NCBI RefSeq assembly: GCF_017745675.1
Contig: NZ_JAFLJM010000005.1
Location: 62,001 to 126,000, forward strand
Direction of reading: 5' to 3'
Source of the DNA: Alkalihalobacillus sp. BA299
GTDB taxonomy: Bacteria; Bacillota; Bacilli; Bacillales; Bacillaceae_F
Length of the DNA stretch: 64,000 bases
Positions 24,736 through 33,577 of the stretch are shown here, piece by piece. The notes under the pieces were generated by a model. It worked only from the letters and a program-made list of their open reading frames with translations, made no database searches and had not been told where the DNA came from. The position numbers and the translations under genes were made by a program. How positions within the stretch are numbered: position 1 is the first letter of the stretch; each line of letters starts with the position of its first letter.

Positions 24736-25524
24736 ATGATTGTGATCTTTACTTTTATTTGTAGTTTTGCTATTTTGTTCGGTACGATATTACTCATTTA
24801 TATGTATAAAGAAGCTTTCGGAAATCATGTGATTGAAACTGAACTTGCTTTTACAAATTTTCCTTTATCATTTGACGGGATGAGGATTTTTTTTATTTCT
24901 GATATTCACTTTCGGATCATTGATGAAAGGATCATTGAACGAGTTTCAGGAAAAGTAGATTTAGTAATTGTTGGTGGAGACATAATGGAAAAAAACGTAC
25001 CTTTTTCAAATGTTGAAAAAAATATTAGTTTACTTCAACGTCTAGGCCCTGTACATTTTGTATGGGGGAATAATGATTATGAAGGTGATTTCAGAAAATT
25101 AGATGCTACTTTGCTTGAAAAAGGAGTGCAAATATTAGATAATACAGCAATTACATATGAAAATGGTGGAGAGAAAGTCATTCTTCTTGGGGTAGATGAC
25201 GTCGGTTGTGATCGAGACCAATTAGATTTGGCGCTGCATGATAGTGATGAAGGATTTCGTTTGTTAATTAGTCATAATCCTAGTATTGTTGAAAAGGTGA
25301 GCATAGAACATAATATAAGCTTAGTTTTGTCGGGGCATACACATGGTGGACAAATTCGGATATTTGGCTTTAGCTTGGGTGAACGTGGTGGGTTAAAAAG
25401 ACATAATAATACATTGCTTTTTATTAGTAATGGATATGGAACAACAAGCTTACCATTACGTTTAGGAGCCCCGGCCGAGACGCATTTAATCACTTTACGT
25501 ACTTCAAAAAATGATTGCGTTTAA
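24736..25524 (+). CDS. ypbG: Membrane-anchored metallophosphoesterase (YpbG-like)
   Basis: A calcineurin-like phosphoesterase of 262 residues with one N-terminal hydrophobic anchor (about 2-22). All metal-binding motifs are present: SDIHF (55-59), VGGD (near 77), GNND (near 116), SHNP (near 180) and SGHTHGGQ (near 199-206). The family hydrolyses phosphomonoesters or diesters such as UDP-sugars or cyclic nucleotides; the substrate is unknown. Position upstream of mecB matches ypbG next to ypbH in B. subtilis. AAAGGAG lies about 8 bases upstream of the ATG. Confidence 0.88.
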   Translation: MIVIFTFICSFAILFGTILLIYMYKEAFGNHVIETELAFTNFPLSFDGMRIFFISDIHFRIIDERIIERVSGKVDLVIVGGDIMEKNVPFSNVEKNISLLQRLGPVHFVWGNNDYEGDFRKLDATLLEKGVQILDNTAITYENGGEKVILLGVDDVGCDRDQLDLALHDSDEGFRLLISHNPSIVEKVSIEHNISLVLSGHTHGGQIRIFGFSLGERGGLKRHNNTLLFISNGYGTTSLPLRLGAPAETHLITLRTSKNDCV

Positions 25525-25540
25525 CGTTTATTATACAAAG

Positions 25541-25569
25541 TTTACACAAGTATTTTCCTCTATTATACT
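25541..25569 (+). promoter_or_regulatory. SigA-type promoter upstream of the mecB region
   Basis: TTTACA (25541-25546), 17-base spacer, TATACT (25564-25569). Confidence 0.65.
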
Positions 25570-25604
25570 TAATGTGATTTTGCGAGACGGTTTGGAGGCA
25601 GATA

Positions 25605-25691
25605 ATGTCTTCAAAAGAAGGCAAATATAATATTAAAGCAATTTGTCAGATGGGAAATTTGGTTATCCACTCACTTAAATCGGTAATCTAA
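25605..25691 (+). pseudogene. Short frame resembling the N-terminus of a MerR-family regulator, possibly degenerate
   Basis: A strong ribosome site (TTGGAGGCAGATA) precedes an ATG giving MSSKEGKYNIKAICQMG and then an early stop after 28 residues. The start GKYNIKAI is like MerR-type regulators found in Bacillaceae, whose next residues form the helix-turn-helix. Here that homology disappears at once, and none of the three frames downstream to 25838 restores it convincingly. It may be a remnant of a regulator gene, or a leader peptide upstream of mecB. Confidence 0.35.
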
Positions 25692-25838
25692 TCTCTAGAA
25701 AAGGTTGTCTTCAAAGAACCATCAGCGTTCCTCTGACATATCTTATAGTAATCATTATGACAACAATCGGTACATTATGCGCATTAACCGTTCAATTAAC
25801 GGTCTGGGGCGAAAAGCCTTGCACAGGGAGGGTCATAA

Positions 25839-26441
25839 ATGCGTTTAGAGCGTTTAACCATGGATAAAATAAAAATTTTTTTAACTTTTGATGACCTTAA
25901 AGAAAGAGGAATGACAAAGGAAGACTTGTGGATGGATGGTCCAAAAGTACATGATCTTTTTCGTGAAATGATGTTGGAAGCCGATGATGAATTAGGCTTT
26001 AAAGCGGATGGGCCGGTGGCTGTTGAAGTATTCGTTATGCCAGCCCAAGGTATGGTCATCATTGTCACGAAAGGATCGATAGACGATGAAGAGTTTGAAG
26101 ATGATTATGATGATGGATATATTGAAATGAAAGTTACACTTGATGAAAGTGATGAAGTCTTTTATGAATTTAGTTGTTTTGAAGATGTCATCGCTTTATC
26201 TTCTCGTCTTTTTCCATTTGGAGTTGTTGGTGGAACATTATTTTCATTTGAGAATAAATTTTACTTGAAATTTGAAGAGTACGATCTCATTGGAGTCGAT
26301 GACGATTCTTTTATCGCATTATTATCTGAATTTGGTAATCCATCAACAGCTACGACATACAGAATTGCCGAGTATGGAAAAAAATTAATGGAATTAGAAG
26401 CGATATACCGGCTATACCATACATTTGTCAATCGTTCATAG
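25839..26441 (+). CDS. mecB: Adaptor protein MecA/MecB family (YpbH)
   Basis: An adaptor of 200 residues that delivers substrates to the ClpC protease. The N-terminus MRLERLTMDKIKIFLTFDDL and then KERGMTKEDLW is the substrate-binding domain typical of MecA/YpbH. A very acidic linker (DDEEFEDDYDDG, about 87-98) joins it to the ClpC-binding C-terminal domain. Position after ypbG indicates the mecB (ypbH) paralogue rather than mecA, which in B. subtilis lies near spx. GGGAGGG lies 5-8 bases before the ATG. Confidence 0.92.
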   Translation: MRLERLTMDKIKIFLTFDDLKERGMTKEDLWMDGPKVHDLFREMMLEADDELGFKADGPVAVEVFVMPAQGMVIIVTKGSIDDEEFEDDYDDGYIEMKVTLDESDEVFYEFSCFEDVIALSSRLFPFGVVGGTLFSFENKFYLKFEEYDLIGVDDDSFIALLSEFGNPSTATTYRIAEYGKKLMELEAIYRLYHTFVNRS

Positions 26442-26472
26442 CGTGCGCTCCTCAAAAGGGGGCGTTTTTTCA
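26442..26472 (+). terminator. Terminator after mecB
   Basis: Imperfect GCGCTCCT / AGGGGGCGT stem with loop CAAA, followed by six T's. Confidence 0.7.
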
Positions 26473-26475
26473 TGA

Positions 26476-26673
26476 TGTCCAGCTCCAGTCCTTACGTCAC
26501 AAAACGGACGCTTACGCTTTTCTTTGTCTAGCTTCAGCGTCCAGCGCCTAGAGGACTTCGCTTTCCACTGATCGATAAGTCAACATCGTCTCGTTGCACT
26601 CGCCGTGTTTCCTTTATCTCCAAGTGGAGTGCTCCAGTCCTTACGTCGCAAAACGGACGCTTACGCTTTTCTT
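26476..26673. repeat. Intergenic repeat family R1, copy 4 (partial tail plus full copy)
   Basis: A partial tail (CCAGTCCTTACGTCACAAAA, CGGACGCTTACGC, to 26520) is joined to a full copy starting TTGTCTAGCTTCAGCGTCCA. The full copy ends with the same tail (CTTACGTCGCAAAACGGACG) and CGCTTTTCTT. The duplicated tail suggests tandem insertion or recombination between copies. Confidence 0.85.
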
Positions 26674-26781
26674 GTGTTCGTGTTATTATAGTAAAGGTTA
26701 TGGAAAATAATGCTGTGCTGTGGCAACAACTAAATAGGCGAATATAATGAGGATAGATTATTTTTAGGAGTGATACTCAAT

Positions 26782-27699
26782 ATGAAGATTGGTGTATTGT
26801 ACGGTGGAACATCTGCAGAACGAGAGGTTTCTTTATCTTCAGGCAAAGGAATCATCGAGGCTCTTTCTAAAAAAGGACATGAAGTGGTTGGCATTGACTT
26901 TCACCCACAACGCATTAAAGATATTATCGATTTGAATGTCGATATCGTATATATTGGTTTGCATGGACGCTACGGGGAAGATGGGAGAATTCAAGCTCTA
27001 CTTGAAATGCTAAATATTCCGTATGTAGGATCTGGCGTTTTAGGATCAGCTTTAGCGATGGATAAAGCAAAAGCGAAGACGTTCTTTTACAAGAATGGGA
27101 TTCGGGTAGCGAAAGAAATGGTTTTGTATAAACATAACTATCAAAAAGAGCAGTTGAACTGGGATACGAACTTTCCTGTTGTTGTAAAGCCGAATCAAGA
27201 AGGTTCAACGATTGGTTTAACGATCGCTCAAAATGAACAAGAATTACGAGATGGAATTGAAGAAGCTTTTCGTTTTGATGACACGGTATTACTTGAAGAG
27301 TTTATCGATGGCGTTGAGGTAACAGTTGCTGTGATGGGCAATAAAGGCGAAGAAAAGGCTTTGCCTGTCGTCGAAATTGTTCCGAAAAATAAGTATTATG
27401 ATTATGAAGCAAAATATGCGCCAGGAATGAGCGAGCATATCGTACCAGCTCGGGTAGACGATGAAATTACGAAATTGCTGCAAAAGAATGCAGTTTTAGC
27501 TCATCAAGTGTTAGGCTGTGATATTTATTCTCGTGTTGATTTTATCGTACCAAAAGATGGTAGAGAGCCTGTTATTCTAGAAGTAAATACACTGCCAGGC
27601 ATGACATCAACGAGTCTGTATCCAGATGCAGCGAGAGCAATTGGCTTATCTTATGGAGATATGATTGAAAAGTTAGTGGAATTATCTAAAAATAAATAG
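26782..27699 (+). CDS. ddl: D-alanine--D-alanine ligase
   Basis: An ATP-grasp enzyme of 305 residues that makes the D-Ala-D-Ala dipeptide for peptidoglycan. N-terminal GVLYGGTSAEREVSLSSG, the GEDGRIQALLEMLNIPYVG block, KPNQEGSTIG for ATP binding, and the omega loop KYYDYEAKYAPG are present. The tyrosine in the loop fits D-Ala rather than D-lactate specificity. The C-terminal EVNTLPGMTSTSLYP contains metal ligands. It is of the shorter form (about 305 against about 355 residues in B. subtilis Ddl). TAGGAG precedes ATG 26782; an upstream GTG at 26770 abuts the ribosome site. Confidence 0.93.
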   Translation: MKIGVLYGGTSAEREVSLSSGKGIIEALSKKGHEVVGIDFHPQRIKDIIDLNVDIVYIGLHGRYGEDGRIQALLEMLNIPYVGSGVLGSALAMDKAKAKTFFYKNGIRVAKEMVLYKHNYQKEQLNWDTNFPVVVKPNQEGSTIGLTIAQNEQELRDGIEEAFRFDDTVLLEEFIDGVEVTVAVMGNKGEEKALPVVEIVPKNKYYDYEAKYAPGMSEHIVPARVDDEITKLLQKNAVLAHQVLGCDIYSRVDFIVPKDGREPVILEVNTLPGMTSTSLYPDAARAIGLSYGDMIEKLVELSKNK

Positions 27700-27710
27700 G
27701 TTATTGACCT

Positions 27711-27769
27711 AAAAAATGTCTGTTTACCTTAATGACAAGGGGCAGGCATTTTATTTTTTATTTTTTTTA
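27711..27769 (+). terminator. Terminator after ddl
   Basis: An imperfect stem pairing AAAATGTCTGTTTACCTT with AAGGGGCAGGCATTTT, then T-rich sequence ATTTTTTATTTT. Confidence 0.7.
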
Positions 27770-27867
27770 AAACAATGGTGGAAAATGTATATCTTTTTCT
27801 TTATAGTTAAAGATGTTAAGTTTAATATCACACACTTATGTTTGATCATATCTTCGAGGTGAATTTC

Positions 27868-29145
27868 ATGGTAGAGAAGGACATGCAGGAAGCTACTAAA
27901 GAGAAGGAAAATATGAATGTTTTATTTTCCACGCAGAAAGTAATAAAAGAGGCATTAGATAAGCTCGGTTATGCCGATGAAATGTATGAACTAATGAAGG
28001 AGCCAGTTAGAATGTTAACGGTTCGAATTCCGGTTCGAATGGACGATGGTTCAACGAAAATTTTTACAGGGTTTCGTGCACAACATAATGATGCCGTTGG
28101 CCCGACTAAAGGCGGAGTAAGATTTCATCCGAGTGTTACAGAAACCGAAGTGAAAGCGTTGTCAATCTGGATGAGCCTAAAGGCAGGGATTGTTGATTTA
28201 CCTTATGGTGGAGGTAAAGGTGGTATTGTTTGTGATCCTCGTGATATGTCTTTTCGGGAATTAGAACGATTAAGTCGTGGGTATGTACGTGCCATTAGTC
28301 AGATAGTAGGACCAACAAAGGATATTCCGGCGCCGGATGTATTTACGAATTCACAAATTATGGCTTGGATGCTTGATGAATACAGTAGAATACGTGAATT
28401 CGATTCTCCTGGTTTTATTACAGGAAAGCCAATCGTTCTTGGTGGATCCCACGGTCGCGAATCGGCAACGGCAAAAGGTGTAACGATTTGTATTCGGGAA
28501 GCGGCAAAGAAAAAAGGGTTAGATATAGATGGAGCTCGTGTTGTTATTCAAGGCTTTGGTAATGCAGGAAGTTATTTAGCTAAATTTATGCATGATCAAG
28601 GTGCAAAAATTATCGGTATTTCTGATGCATATGGTGCATTACATGATCCAGAGGGATTGGACATCGAGTATTTACTTGATCGTCGTGATAGTTTTGGTAC
28701 TGTCACTAATCTCTTTAAAAATACAATTACTAATAAAGAGCTGCTAGAATTAGATTGTGATATTCTAGTCCCAGCTGCAATTGAAAACCAAATTACAGAA
28801 GAGAATGCAGCTGATATTAAAGCAAAAATTGTTGTTGAGGCTGCTAATGGTCCAACAACATTAGAAGGAACTCGTATTCTAACTGAAAAAGATGTTTTAA
28901 TCGTACCAGATGTGTTAGCAAGTGCCGGTGGTGTGACTGTATCTTATTTTGAATGGGTGCAAAACAATCAAGGGTATTATTGGACTGAAGAAGAGGTTGA
29001 AGCGAAATTAGAAAAGGTAATGGTTCAAGCATTTAATAACATTTACAATCTTTCTAGAGGAAGAAAGGTTAATATGCGATTAGCTGCATATATGGTCGGG
29101 GTTCGAAAAATGGCTGAAGCTTCTAGATTTAGAGGCTGGGTGTAA
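27868..29145 (+). CDS. gudB: NAD-specific glutamate dehydrogenase (GudB/RocG type)
   Basis: Oxidatively deaminates glutamate to 2-oxoglutarate. The protein is 425 residues long. GPTKGGVRFHPSVTETEVKA and GGGKGGIVCDP carry the substrate-binding lysines, PAPDVFTN follows, and the coenzyme domain has QGFGNAGSYLA. Position beside ypdA matches gudB. B. subtilis 168 carries an inactivating 9-bp duplication in the TEVKA region; here EVKALSIWMSLKAG is not duplicated, so the enzyme should be active. The start is ATG 27868 with GAGGTG 6 bases upstream rather than the earlier ATG at 27838. Confidence 0.94.
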   Translation: MVEKDMQEATKEKENMNVLFSTQKVIKEALDKLGYADEMYELMKEPVRMLTVRIPVRMDDGSTKIFTGFRAQHNDAVGPTKGGVRFHPSVTETEVKALSIWMSLKAGIVDLPYGGGKGGIVCDPRDMSFRELERLSRGYVRAISQIVGPTKDIPAPDVFTNSQIMAWMLDEYSRIREFDSPGFITGKPIVLGGSHGRESATAKGVTICIREAAKKKGLDIDGARVVIQGFGNAGSYLAKFMHDQGAKIIGISDAYGALHDPEGLDIEYLLDRRDSFGTVTNLFKNTITNKELLELDCDILVPAAIENQITEENAADIKAKIVVEAANGPTTLEGTRILTEKDVLIVPDVLASAGGVTVSYFEWVQNNQGYYWTEEEVEAKLEKVMVQAFNNIYNLSRGRKVNMRLAAYMVGVRKMAEASRFRGWV

Positions 29146-29184
29146 TTTTGCTAGTCGTTTAATCAACAGTTAGATAATCACCTT

Positions 29185-29215
29185 AAACCCTTGCATCGAA
29201 TTGATGCAAGGGTTT
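29185..29215. terminator. Terminator after gudB
   Basis: A perfect 13-bp stem (AAACCCTTGCATC / GATGCAAGGGTTT) with a 5-base loop. Confidence 0.8.
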
Positions 29216-29250
29216 ATAGTTGTTAGAGATGAAACAAGAGGTGGAAAAAT

Positions 29251-30243
29251 ATGATGAAGGATACAGTGATTATTGTTGGTGGAGGCCCTTGTGGTTTAGC
29301 GGCAGCTATTTCATTAATTGACCAAGGCTATAACCCATTAGTGATTGAAAAAGATAATATCGTTAGTTCGATATACCGATACCCGACACATCAAACGTTT
29401 TTTAGTACAAGTGAAAAGCTTGAAATTGGTGGGGTGCCATTTGTGACGGTGGAAAGGAAGCCGAAGCGAAATCAAGCTCTTTCCTATTACAGAGAAGTTG
29501 TTAAGCGGAAAGGGATTCGAGTAAATGCCTTTGAACAAGTTACAGGGGTAAAGAAAAGAGCAGATGGAACATTTTCAGTGATCACAAATAAAAATCAAGG
29601 AACTATTGTAGAATACAATTGTAATTATGTTATTATTGCGACAGGGTATTACGATCATCCAAATATGATGGGGGTAAAAGGTGAAAATCAAGATCATGTG
29701 TTTCATTACTTTAAAGAAGCCCACCCGTATTTTGATAAGGACGTTGTCGTTATAGGTGGAAAAAATTCAGCGGTTGATGCAGCACTTGAACTAGAACGAG
29801 TCGGTGCAAGGGTAACGGTATTATACCGTGGTAATGAATTCTCAAAAAGTGTAAAGCCGTGGATTTTGCCTGAATTTGTTTCTCTGATCAATCATGACCA
29901 AATCCAGATGGTTTTTAATGCGGATGTGACTGAGATTACAAAAAATACGATCGTATATGAAGTGAACGGATCAACCCGAGAAGAAAAGGCTGACTTTGTA
30001 TTTGCGATGATAGGTTACCACCCTGATCACTCCTTTTTAAACAAAATGGGAGTAAGTAGCGAAAGTGAAACAGGTCGCCCTGTATTTGACGAGGAAACGA
30101 TGGAGACGAATGTGGATGGAATCTTCATTGCAGGTGTTATCGCTGCTGGAAATAATGCAAATGAAATTTTTATTGAAAATGGGCGATTTCACGGTAAATT
30201 GATTGCAAAAGAAATTATACGCAGAAGTGTAAGTAATGCGTAA
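29251..30243 (+). CDS. ypdA: YpdA-family flavoprotein, probable bacillithiol disulfide reductase
   Basis: An FAD-containing pyridine-nucleotide oxidoreductase of 330 residues. The N-terminal VGGGPCGLAAAISL has the FAD dinucleotide fold and the conserved cysteine (Cys14 or Cys13 depending on the start) that distinguishes YpdA. The second nucleotide fold VVIGGKNSAVDAALELERVG binds NADPH, and the C-terminal TNVDGIFIAGVIAAG block is typical. YpdA reduces oxidised bacillithiol in Firmicutes. Start at 29251 or the adjacent ATG at 29254; AGAGGTGG lies upstream. Confidence 0.92.
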   Translation: MMKDTVIIVGGGPCGLAAAISLIDQGYNPLVIEKDNIVSSIYRYPTHQTFFSTSEKLEIGGVPFVTVERKPKRNQALSYYREVVKRKGIRVNAFEQVTGVKKRADGTFSVITNKNQGTIVEYNCNYVIIATGYYDHPNMMGVKGENQDHVFHYFKEAHPYFDKDVVVIGGKNSAVDAALELERVGARVTVLYRGNEFSKSVKPWILPEFVSLINHDQIQMVFNADVTEITKNTIVYEVNGSTREEKADFVFAMIGYHPDHSFLNKMGVSSESETGRPVFDEETMETNVDGIFIAGVIAAGNNANEIFIENGRFHGKLIAKEIIRRSVSNA

Positions 30244-30298
30244 TACTTAGAGTGGCGAGTGAGTAAAAAAATATAATATGATTGGGTGAGATGGATAT

Positions 30299-31261
30299 AT
30301 GAAAAAGGTCGCTTTAATTACAACAGGAGGAACAATCGCCTCAAAAAAAATTGAAAGTGGATTATTATCATCGGGAGAGCTAACAGGTGAAGAATTAGCT
30401 TCACTTTGTCGTTTACCATCTGATATTCAAATTGAAGTACATAGTTTATTTCAACTTCCTAGTATGCATATTGACTTTGAGAGGATGCTTGAATTAAAGA
30501 ACAAGATTGATGAAGTGTTTGAAGATAAAACGATTAGTGGGATCGTAGTAACACATGGGACGGATTCATTAGAAGAGACGGCTTACTTTTTAGATTTATC
30601 TGTTAAAGATCAAAGGAAGATTGTAGTGACAGGCTCCCAGAGGTCTCCAGATGATATCGGTACGGATGTGTACTCGAATCTAAGGAATTCTATCTACGTC
30701 GCTGTAGATGAAAGCTTAGATAATGTAGGGACAGTAATTGTGTTCAATGAGCGGATTTGGTCAGCGAAATATGTAAAAAAGGTACATGCTTCCAATATGC
30801 AAGGCTTCGAATCATTTGGATATGGCTATTTAGGAATTATCGATAATGATGTTGTAAGTGTATATCAAAAGCCACTACAAAGAGATTATTATCAAATAGA
30901 CGCAAACCTTCCACAAGTTGAGATTATTAAATGCTATTCAGGAGCGGATGGAAAGTTTATTAGATGTGCGGTTAAAGAAGGAGCGAAAGGCATAGTCTTA
31001 GAAGGAGTAGGGAGGGGACAAGTTTCACCTCATATGGTAGATGATATTTCGGATGCTATAAAATCTGGCGTCAAAGTCGTCGTAACTACGAGTGCTGAGG
31101 AAGGGCAAGTTCACACTTCTTATGATTATCGTGGTAGCGCCTATGACTTGAAGTTAAGAGGAGTTGTTCTTGGAAAAGACTACGATTCAAAAAAGGCAAG
31201 AATAAAGCTGGCCGTATTAATTTCATCCGGTGGAGACATAGAGAAAGGATTTAAAATATAG
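30299..31261 (+). CDS. ansA: L-asparaginase (type I / cytoplasmic-like)
   Basis: Hydrolyses asparagine to aspartate and ammonia. The protein is 320 residues long and has no signal peptide. The first active-site motif is LITTGGTIASKK (residues 6-17) and the second is GIVVTHGTDSLEETAYF (Thr in HGTD with adjacent Asp). TGSQRSPDDIGTD and a conserved C-terminal TTSAEEGQV follow. It is 55 bases from ypdA and 36 from prsW, so they may be co-transcribed. With gudB nearby this forms a small amino-acid catabolic neighbourhood. Confidence 0.92.
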   Translation: MKKVALITTGGTIASKKIESGLLSSGELTGEELASLCRLPSDIQIEVHSLFQLPSMHIDFERMLELKNKIDEVFEDKTISGIVVTHGTDSLEETAYFLDLSVKDQRKIVVTGSQRSPDDIGTDVYSNLRNSIYVAVDESLDNVGTVIVFNERIWSAKYVKKVHASNMQGFESFGYGYLGIIDNDVVSVYQKPLQRDYYQIDANLPQVEIIKCYSGADGKFIRCAVKEGAKGIVLEGVGRGQVSPHMVDDISDAIKSGVKVVVTTSAEEGQVHTSYDYRGSAYDLKLRGVVLGKDYDSKKARIKLAVLISSGGDIEKGFKI

Positions 31262-31297
31262 GTTGTTAACCGAAGATTTAGAGAGGATTGGAAAAAG

Positions 31298-31933
31298 TTG
31301 TTTTCACTCATTACCGCAACCACTGGTCCAGCTATGGCTTTATTTTGTTATTTTTATTTAAAAAACGATGTGAGTAAACAAGCATTGCTTATGATTATTA
31401 AATCGTTTATTATTGGTGGACTTTTGGTTTTTCCTATTATGGTCATCCAATATGCATTAGAAGTTGAAGAGGTATTTCAATCGGAGTTTATGTTAGCGTT
31501 TTTCGGGTATGCTTTTACGGAAGAGTTTTTTAAGTGGTTTTTGCTTTTTTTCTTTGCGTATAAGCATGCTACCTTTAATAAAACATATGATGGTATTATT
31601 TACGGCGTTTCTTTATCATTAGGTTTTGCTTCGGTTGAGAACTTTTTTTATCTTATTGCAAATGGATTACAAACAGCCTGGCTTAGGGCGTTATTTCCAG
31701 TAAGTAGCCATGCGCTGTTTGGTGTTATTATGGGGTTTTATTTAGGGAAAGCGAAGTTTTCAACAAAATATCGTCACCGTTTTATTATACTTTCTTTAGT
31801 CTTGCCAATTTTCCTTCATGGCAGTTATGATTTAATATTATTGACAATGGATAAGTATATTCATATAACAATACTTCTATTTATGATTGGTCTTTGGACG
31901 TTTAGTATACACAAAGTGAAAATTGCAAATTAG
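31298..31933 (+). CDS. prsW: PrsW-family glutamic-type intramembrane protease
   Basis: A polytopic membrane protein of 211 residues with about seven to eight hydrophobic helices and a TTG start. The family catalytic features are visible: the glutamate pair in FTEEFFKWF, the GVSLSLGFASVENFFY block, and the histidines in VSSHALFGVIMGFYLG and LPIFLHGSYDL. In B. subtilis PrsW makes the site-1 cut in anti-SigW (RsiW). The ECF sigma/anti-sigma pair at 21-22.5 kb is a possible local client, by inference only. Confidence 0.9.
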   Translation: MFSLITATTGPAMALFCYFYLKNDVSKQALLMIIKSFIIGGLLVFPIMVIQYALEVEEVFQSEFMLAFFGYAFTEEFFKWFLLFFFAYKHATFNKTYDGIIYGVSLSLGFASVENFFYLIANGLQTAWLRALFPVSSHALFGVIMGFYLGKAKFSTKYRHRFIILSLVLPIFLHGSYDLILLTMDKYIHITILLFMIGLWTFSIHKVKIAN

Positions 31934-31956
31934 TATGAGGGTAAGGAGTGGTAGGT

Positions 31957-32121
31957 TTGACTGAAAACATAAGGTATCGAGTCGTAATTCGTTGTCCGAA
32001 ATGTGGAGAAAAATTTATCCTTCGAGGAAGTCAGGGTAAGGATGGAAACTATGAGACTGGCTTTATTCGTTGTGTTTGCGGTAATGAGAAAGACTTACAA
32101 GTAGATGCAACCCCAGAGTAG
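31957..32121 (+). CDS. Small zinc-ribbon protein, 54 residues
   Basis: A TTG start with AAGGAG 8 bases upstream gives MTENIRYRVVIRCPKCGEKF, then ILRGSQGKDGNYETGFIRCV and CGNEKDLQVDATPE. CPKC and CVC form a four-cysteine zinc ribbon. It follows prsW by 23 bases and is probably co-transcribed. The family is unknown to me; the ribosome site and cysteine pattern support a real gene. Confidence 0.75.
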   Translation: MTENIRYRVVIRCPKCGEKFILRGSQGKDGNYETGFIRCVCGNEKDLQVDATPE

Positions 32122-32186
32122 CATCTCTAGTAGTTGTTCGACTTGCCCTTTTTTGTAATAAAAATAAGTAATTCTTATAAAACCTA

Positions 32187-32215
32187 TTGCTTTTTTTGTA
32201 CAATTCATGTAATTT
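32187..32215 (+). promoter_or_regulatory. Possible promoter of the S-box methionine operon
   Basis: TTGCTT, 17-base spacer, TAATTT. It ends 35 bases before the S-box aptamer. The match is modest. Confidence 0.4.
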
Positions 32216-32249
32216 AGTATCAAGTGAAAATTGAAAAATATATAATTTT

Positions 32250-32428
32250 CTTATCAAGAGAGACGGAGGGAATGGCCCAGTGAAGTCTCAGCAACCAGCT
32301 GTATGTATGACAAGTACAGTCAGGTGCTAATTCCAGCAAGCAACTTGTGGCTTGATAGATAAGAAGGAGCGGAGTTCATAGAAATTGATTTCTTAGCCTT
32401 CTTCTTATTTATAAGAAGAAGGCTTTTT
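32250..32428 (+). promoter_or_regulatory. SAM riboswitch (S-box) controlling the methionine operon
   Basis: The aptamer runs from CTTATCAAGAGAGACGGAGG through the conserved GAAGTCTCAGCAACC and AGGTGCTAATTCCAGCAA to the closing GATAGATAAGA (about 32355-32365). A terminator hairpin follows. High S-adenosylmethionine stabilises the aptamer and promotes termination before metI-metC-yitJ-metH, which all carry methionine synthesis functions. Confidence 0.96.
32395..32428 (+). terminator. S-box terminator
   Basis: A perfect 14-bp stem (AGCCTTCTTCTTAT / ATAAGAAGAAGGCT) with a 2-base gap, followed by TTTTT. Confidence 0.9.
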
Positions 32429-32455
32429 GCATCGATATGAGTGGAGGAGAAGCTA

Positions 32456-33562
32456 ATGAATAAAGAACAACTAGAAACGAAATTGGTTCAAATTGGGAAT
32501 CGCCTGGAAGATCACACAGGCACAATTAATACGCCGGTCTATTTTTCGACAGCGTATCGTCATACTGGGATTGGAGAATCGACGGGTTTTGATTATTCAA
32601 GGACGGGTAATCCAACGAGATTAGTATTAGAAAATGCGATTGCTGAGCTGGAAGCAGGGGATCGAGGTTTTGCCTGTAGTTCAGGTATGTCAGCTATTCA
32701 AACGGTGTTTTCTTTGTTTAAACAAGGGGATGAAATTTTAGCTTCTAGTGATTTATACGGTGGGACTTATCGTTTATTTGAGAGTGGTTGGAAAAACTGG
32801 GGATTATCTTTTACTTACGGTGACCCGAGAGATTTAGAAAAATTTGAACAGCTAATCAATCAAAATACGAAAGCGTTATTTATAGAAAGTCCTACAAATC
32901 CATTAATGCAGGAAGCGAATTTAACAAAGTTAGGTCAATTAGCCAAAAAATATGATTTATTACTTATTGTTGATAATACCTTTTATACGCCACTGTTACA
33001 GCAGCCGATTATCGAAGGGGCAGACATCGTTATTCATAGTGCATCAAAATATTTAGGTGGTCATAATGATGTTATTGCTGGTTTGATTGTCGGAAAAGGT
33101 GAGGAATTATGTGAGCGGATTGCTTATTATCATAATGGAATGGGGGCAATATTAAGTCCATTCGATTCGTGGTTACTAATCAGAGGAATGAAGACTTTAA
33201 CGTTACGAATGGAACAGCATCAAAAGAATGCACGGGAAATTGCTGCATATTTAGAAAGTCATCCACTAGTGACAGATGTTCTTTATCCAGGACGTGGCGG
33301 TATGCTTTCTTTCCGTATTAAAGATGCGAAATGGGTAAATCCATTCTTACAGCAATTAAAATTAATTTCATTTGCAGAAAGTTTAGGTGGGGTTGAAAGT
33401 CTGATGACATACCCAACTACCCAGACACATGCAGATATACCAGAAGAAGTGCGTTTTGCAAATGGAGTATGTGATCGTTTATTACGTTTTTCAGTAGGAA
33501 TAGAAAATAGTCAGGATTTAATTGCAGACTTAGATCAAGCATTTAACCATGTAAATTCATAG
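32456..33562 (+). CDS. metI: Cystathionine gamma-synthase / O-acetylhomoserine (thiol)-lyase
   Basis: A PLP-dependent transsulfuration enzyme of 368 residues: joins activated homoserine with cysteine or sulfide. TPVYFSTAYRH, YSRTGNPTR for substrate phosphate contacts, SSGMSAIQTVFSLF, and the PLP-lysine motif HSASKYLGGHND (Lys near 200) are all visible. It is the first gene of the operon under the S-box, like B. subtilis metI. GGAGGAG precedes ATG 32456 by about 8 bases. It ends 15 bases before metC. Confidence 0.93.
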   Translation: MNKEQLETKLVQIGNRLEDHTGTINTPVYFSTAYRHTGIGESTGFDYSRTGNPTRLVLENAIAELEAGDRGFACSSGMSAIQTVFSLFKQGDEILASSDLYGGTYRLFESGWKNWGLSFTYGDPRDLEKFEQLINQNTKALFIESPTNPLMQEANLTKLGQLAKKYDLLLIVDNTFYTPLLQQPIIEGADIVIHSASKYLGGHNDVIAGLIVGKGEELCERIAYYHNGMGAILSPFDSWLLIRGMKTLTLRMEQHQKNAREIAAYLESHPLVTDVLYPGRGGMLSFRIKDAKWVNPFLQQLKLISFAESLGGVESLMTYPTTQTHADIPEEVRFANGVCDRLLRFSVGIENSQDLIADLDQAFNHVNS

Positions 33563-33577
33563 AGGAGATGAAAAAAG

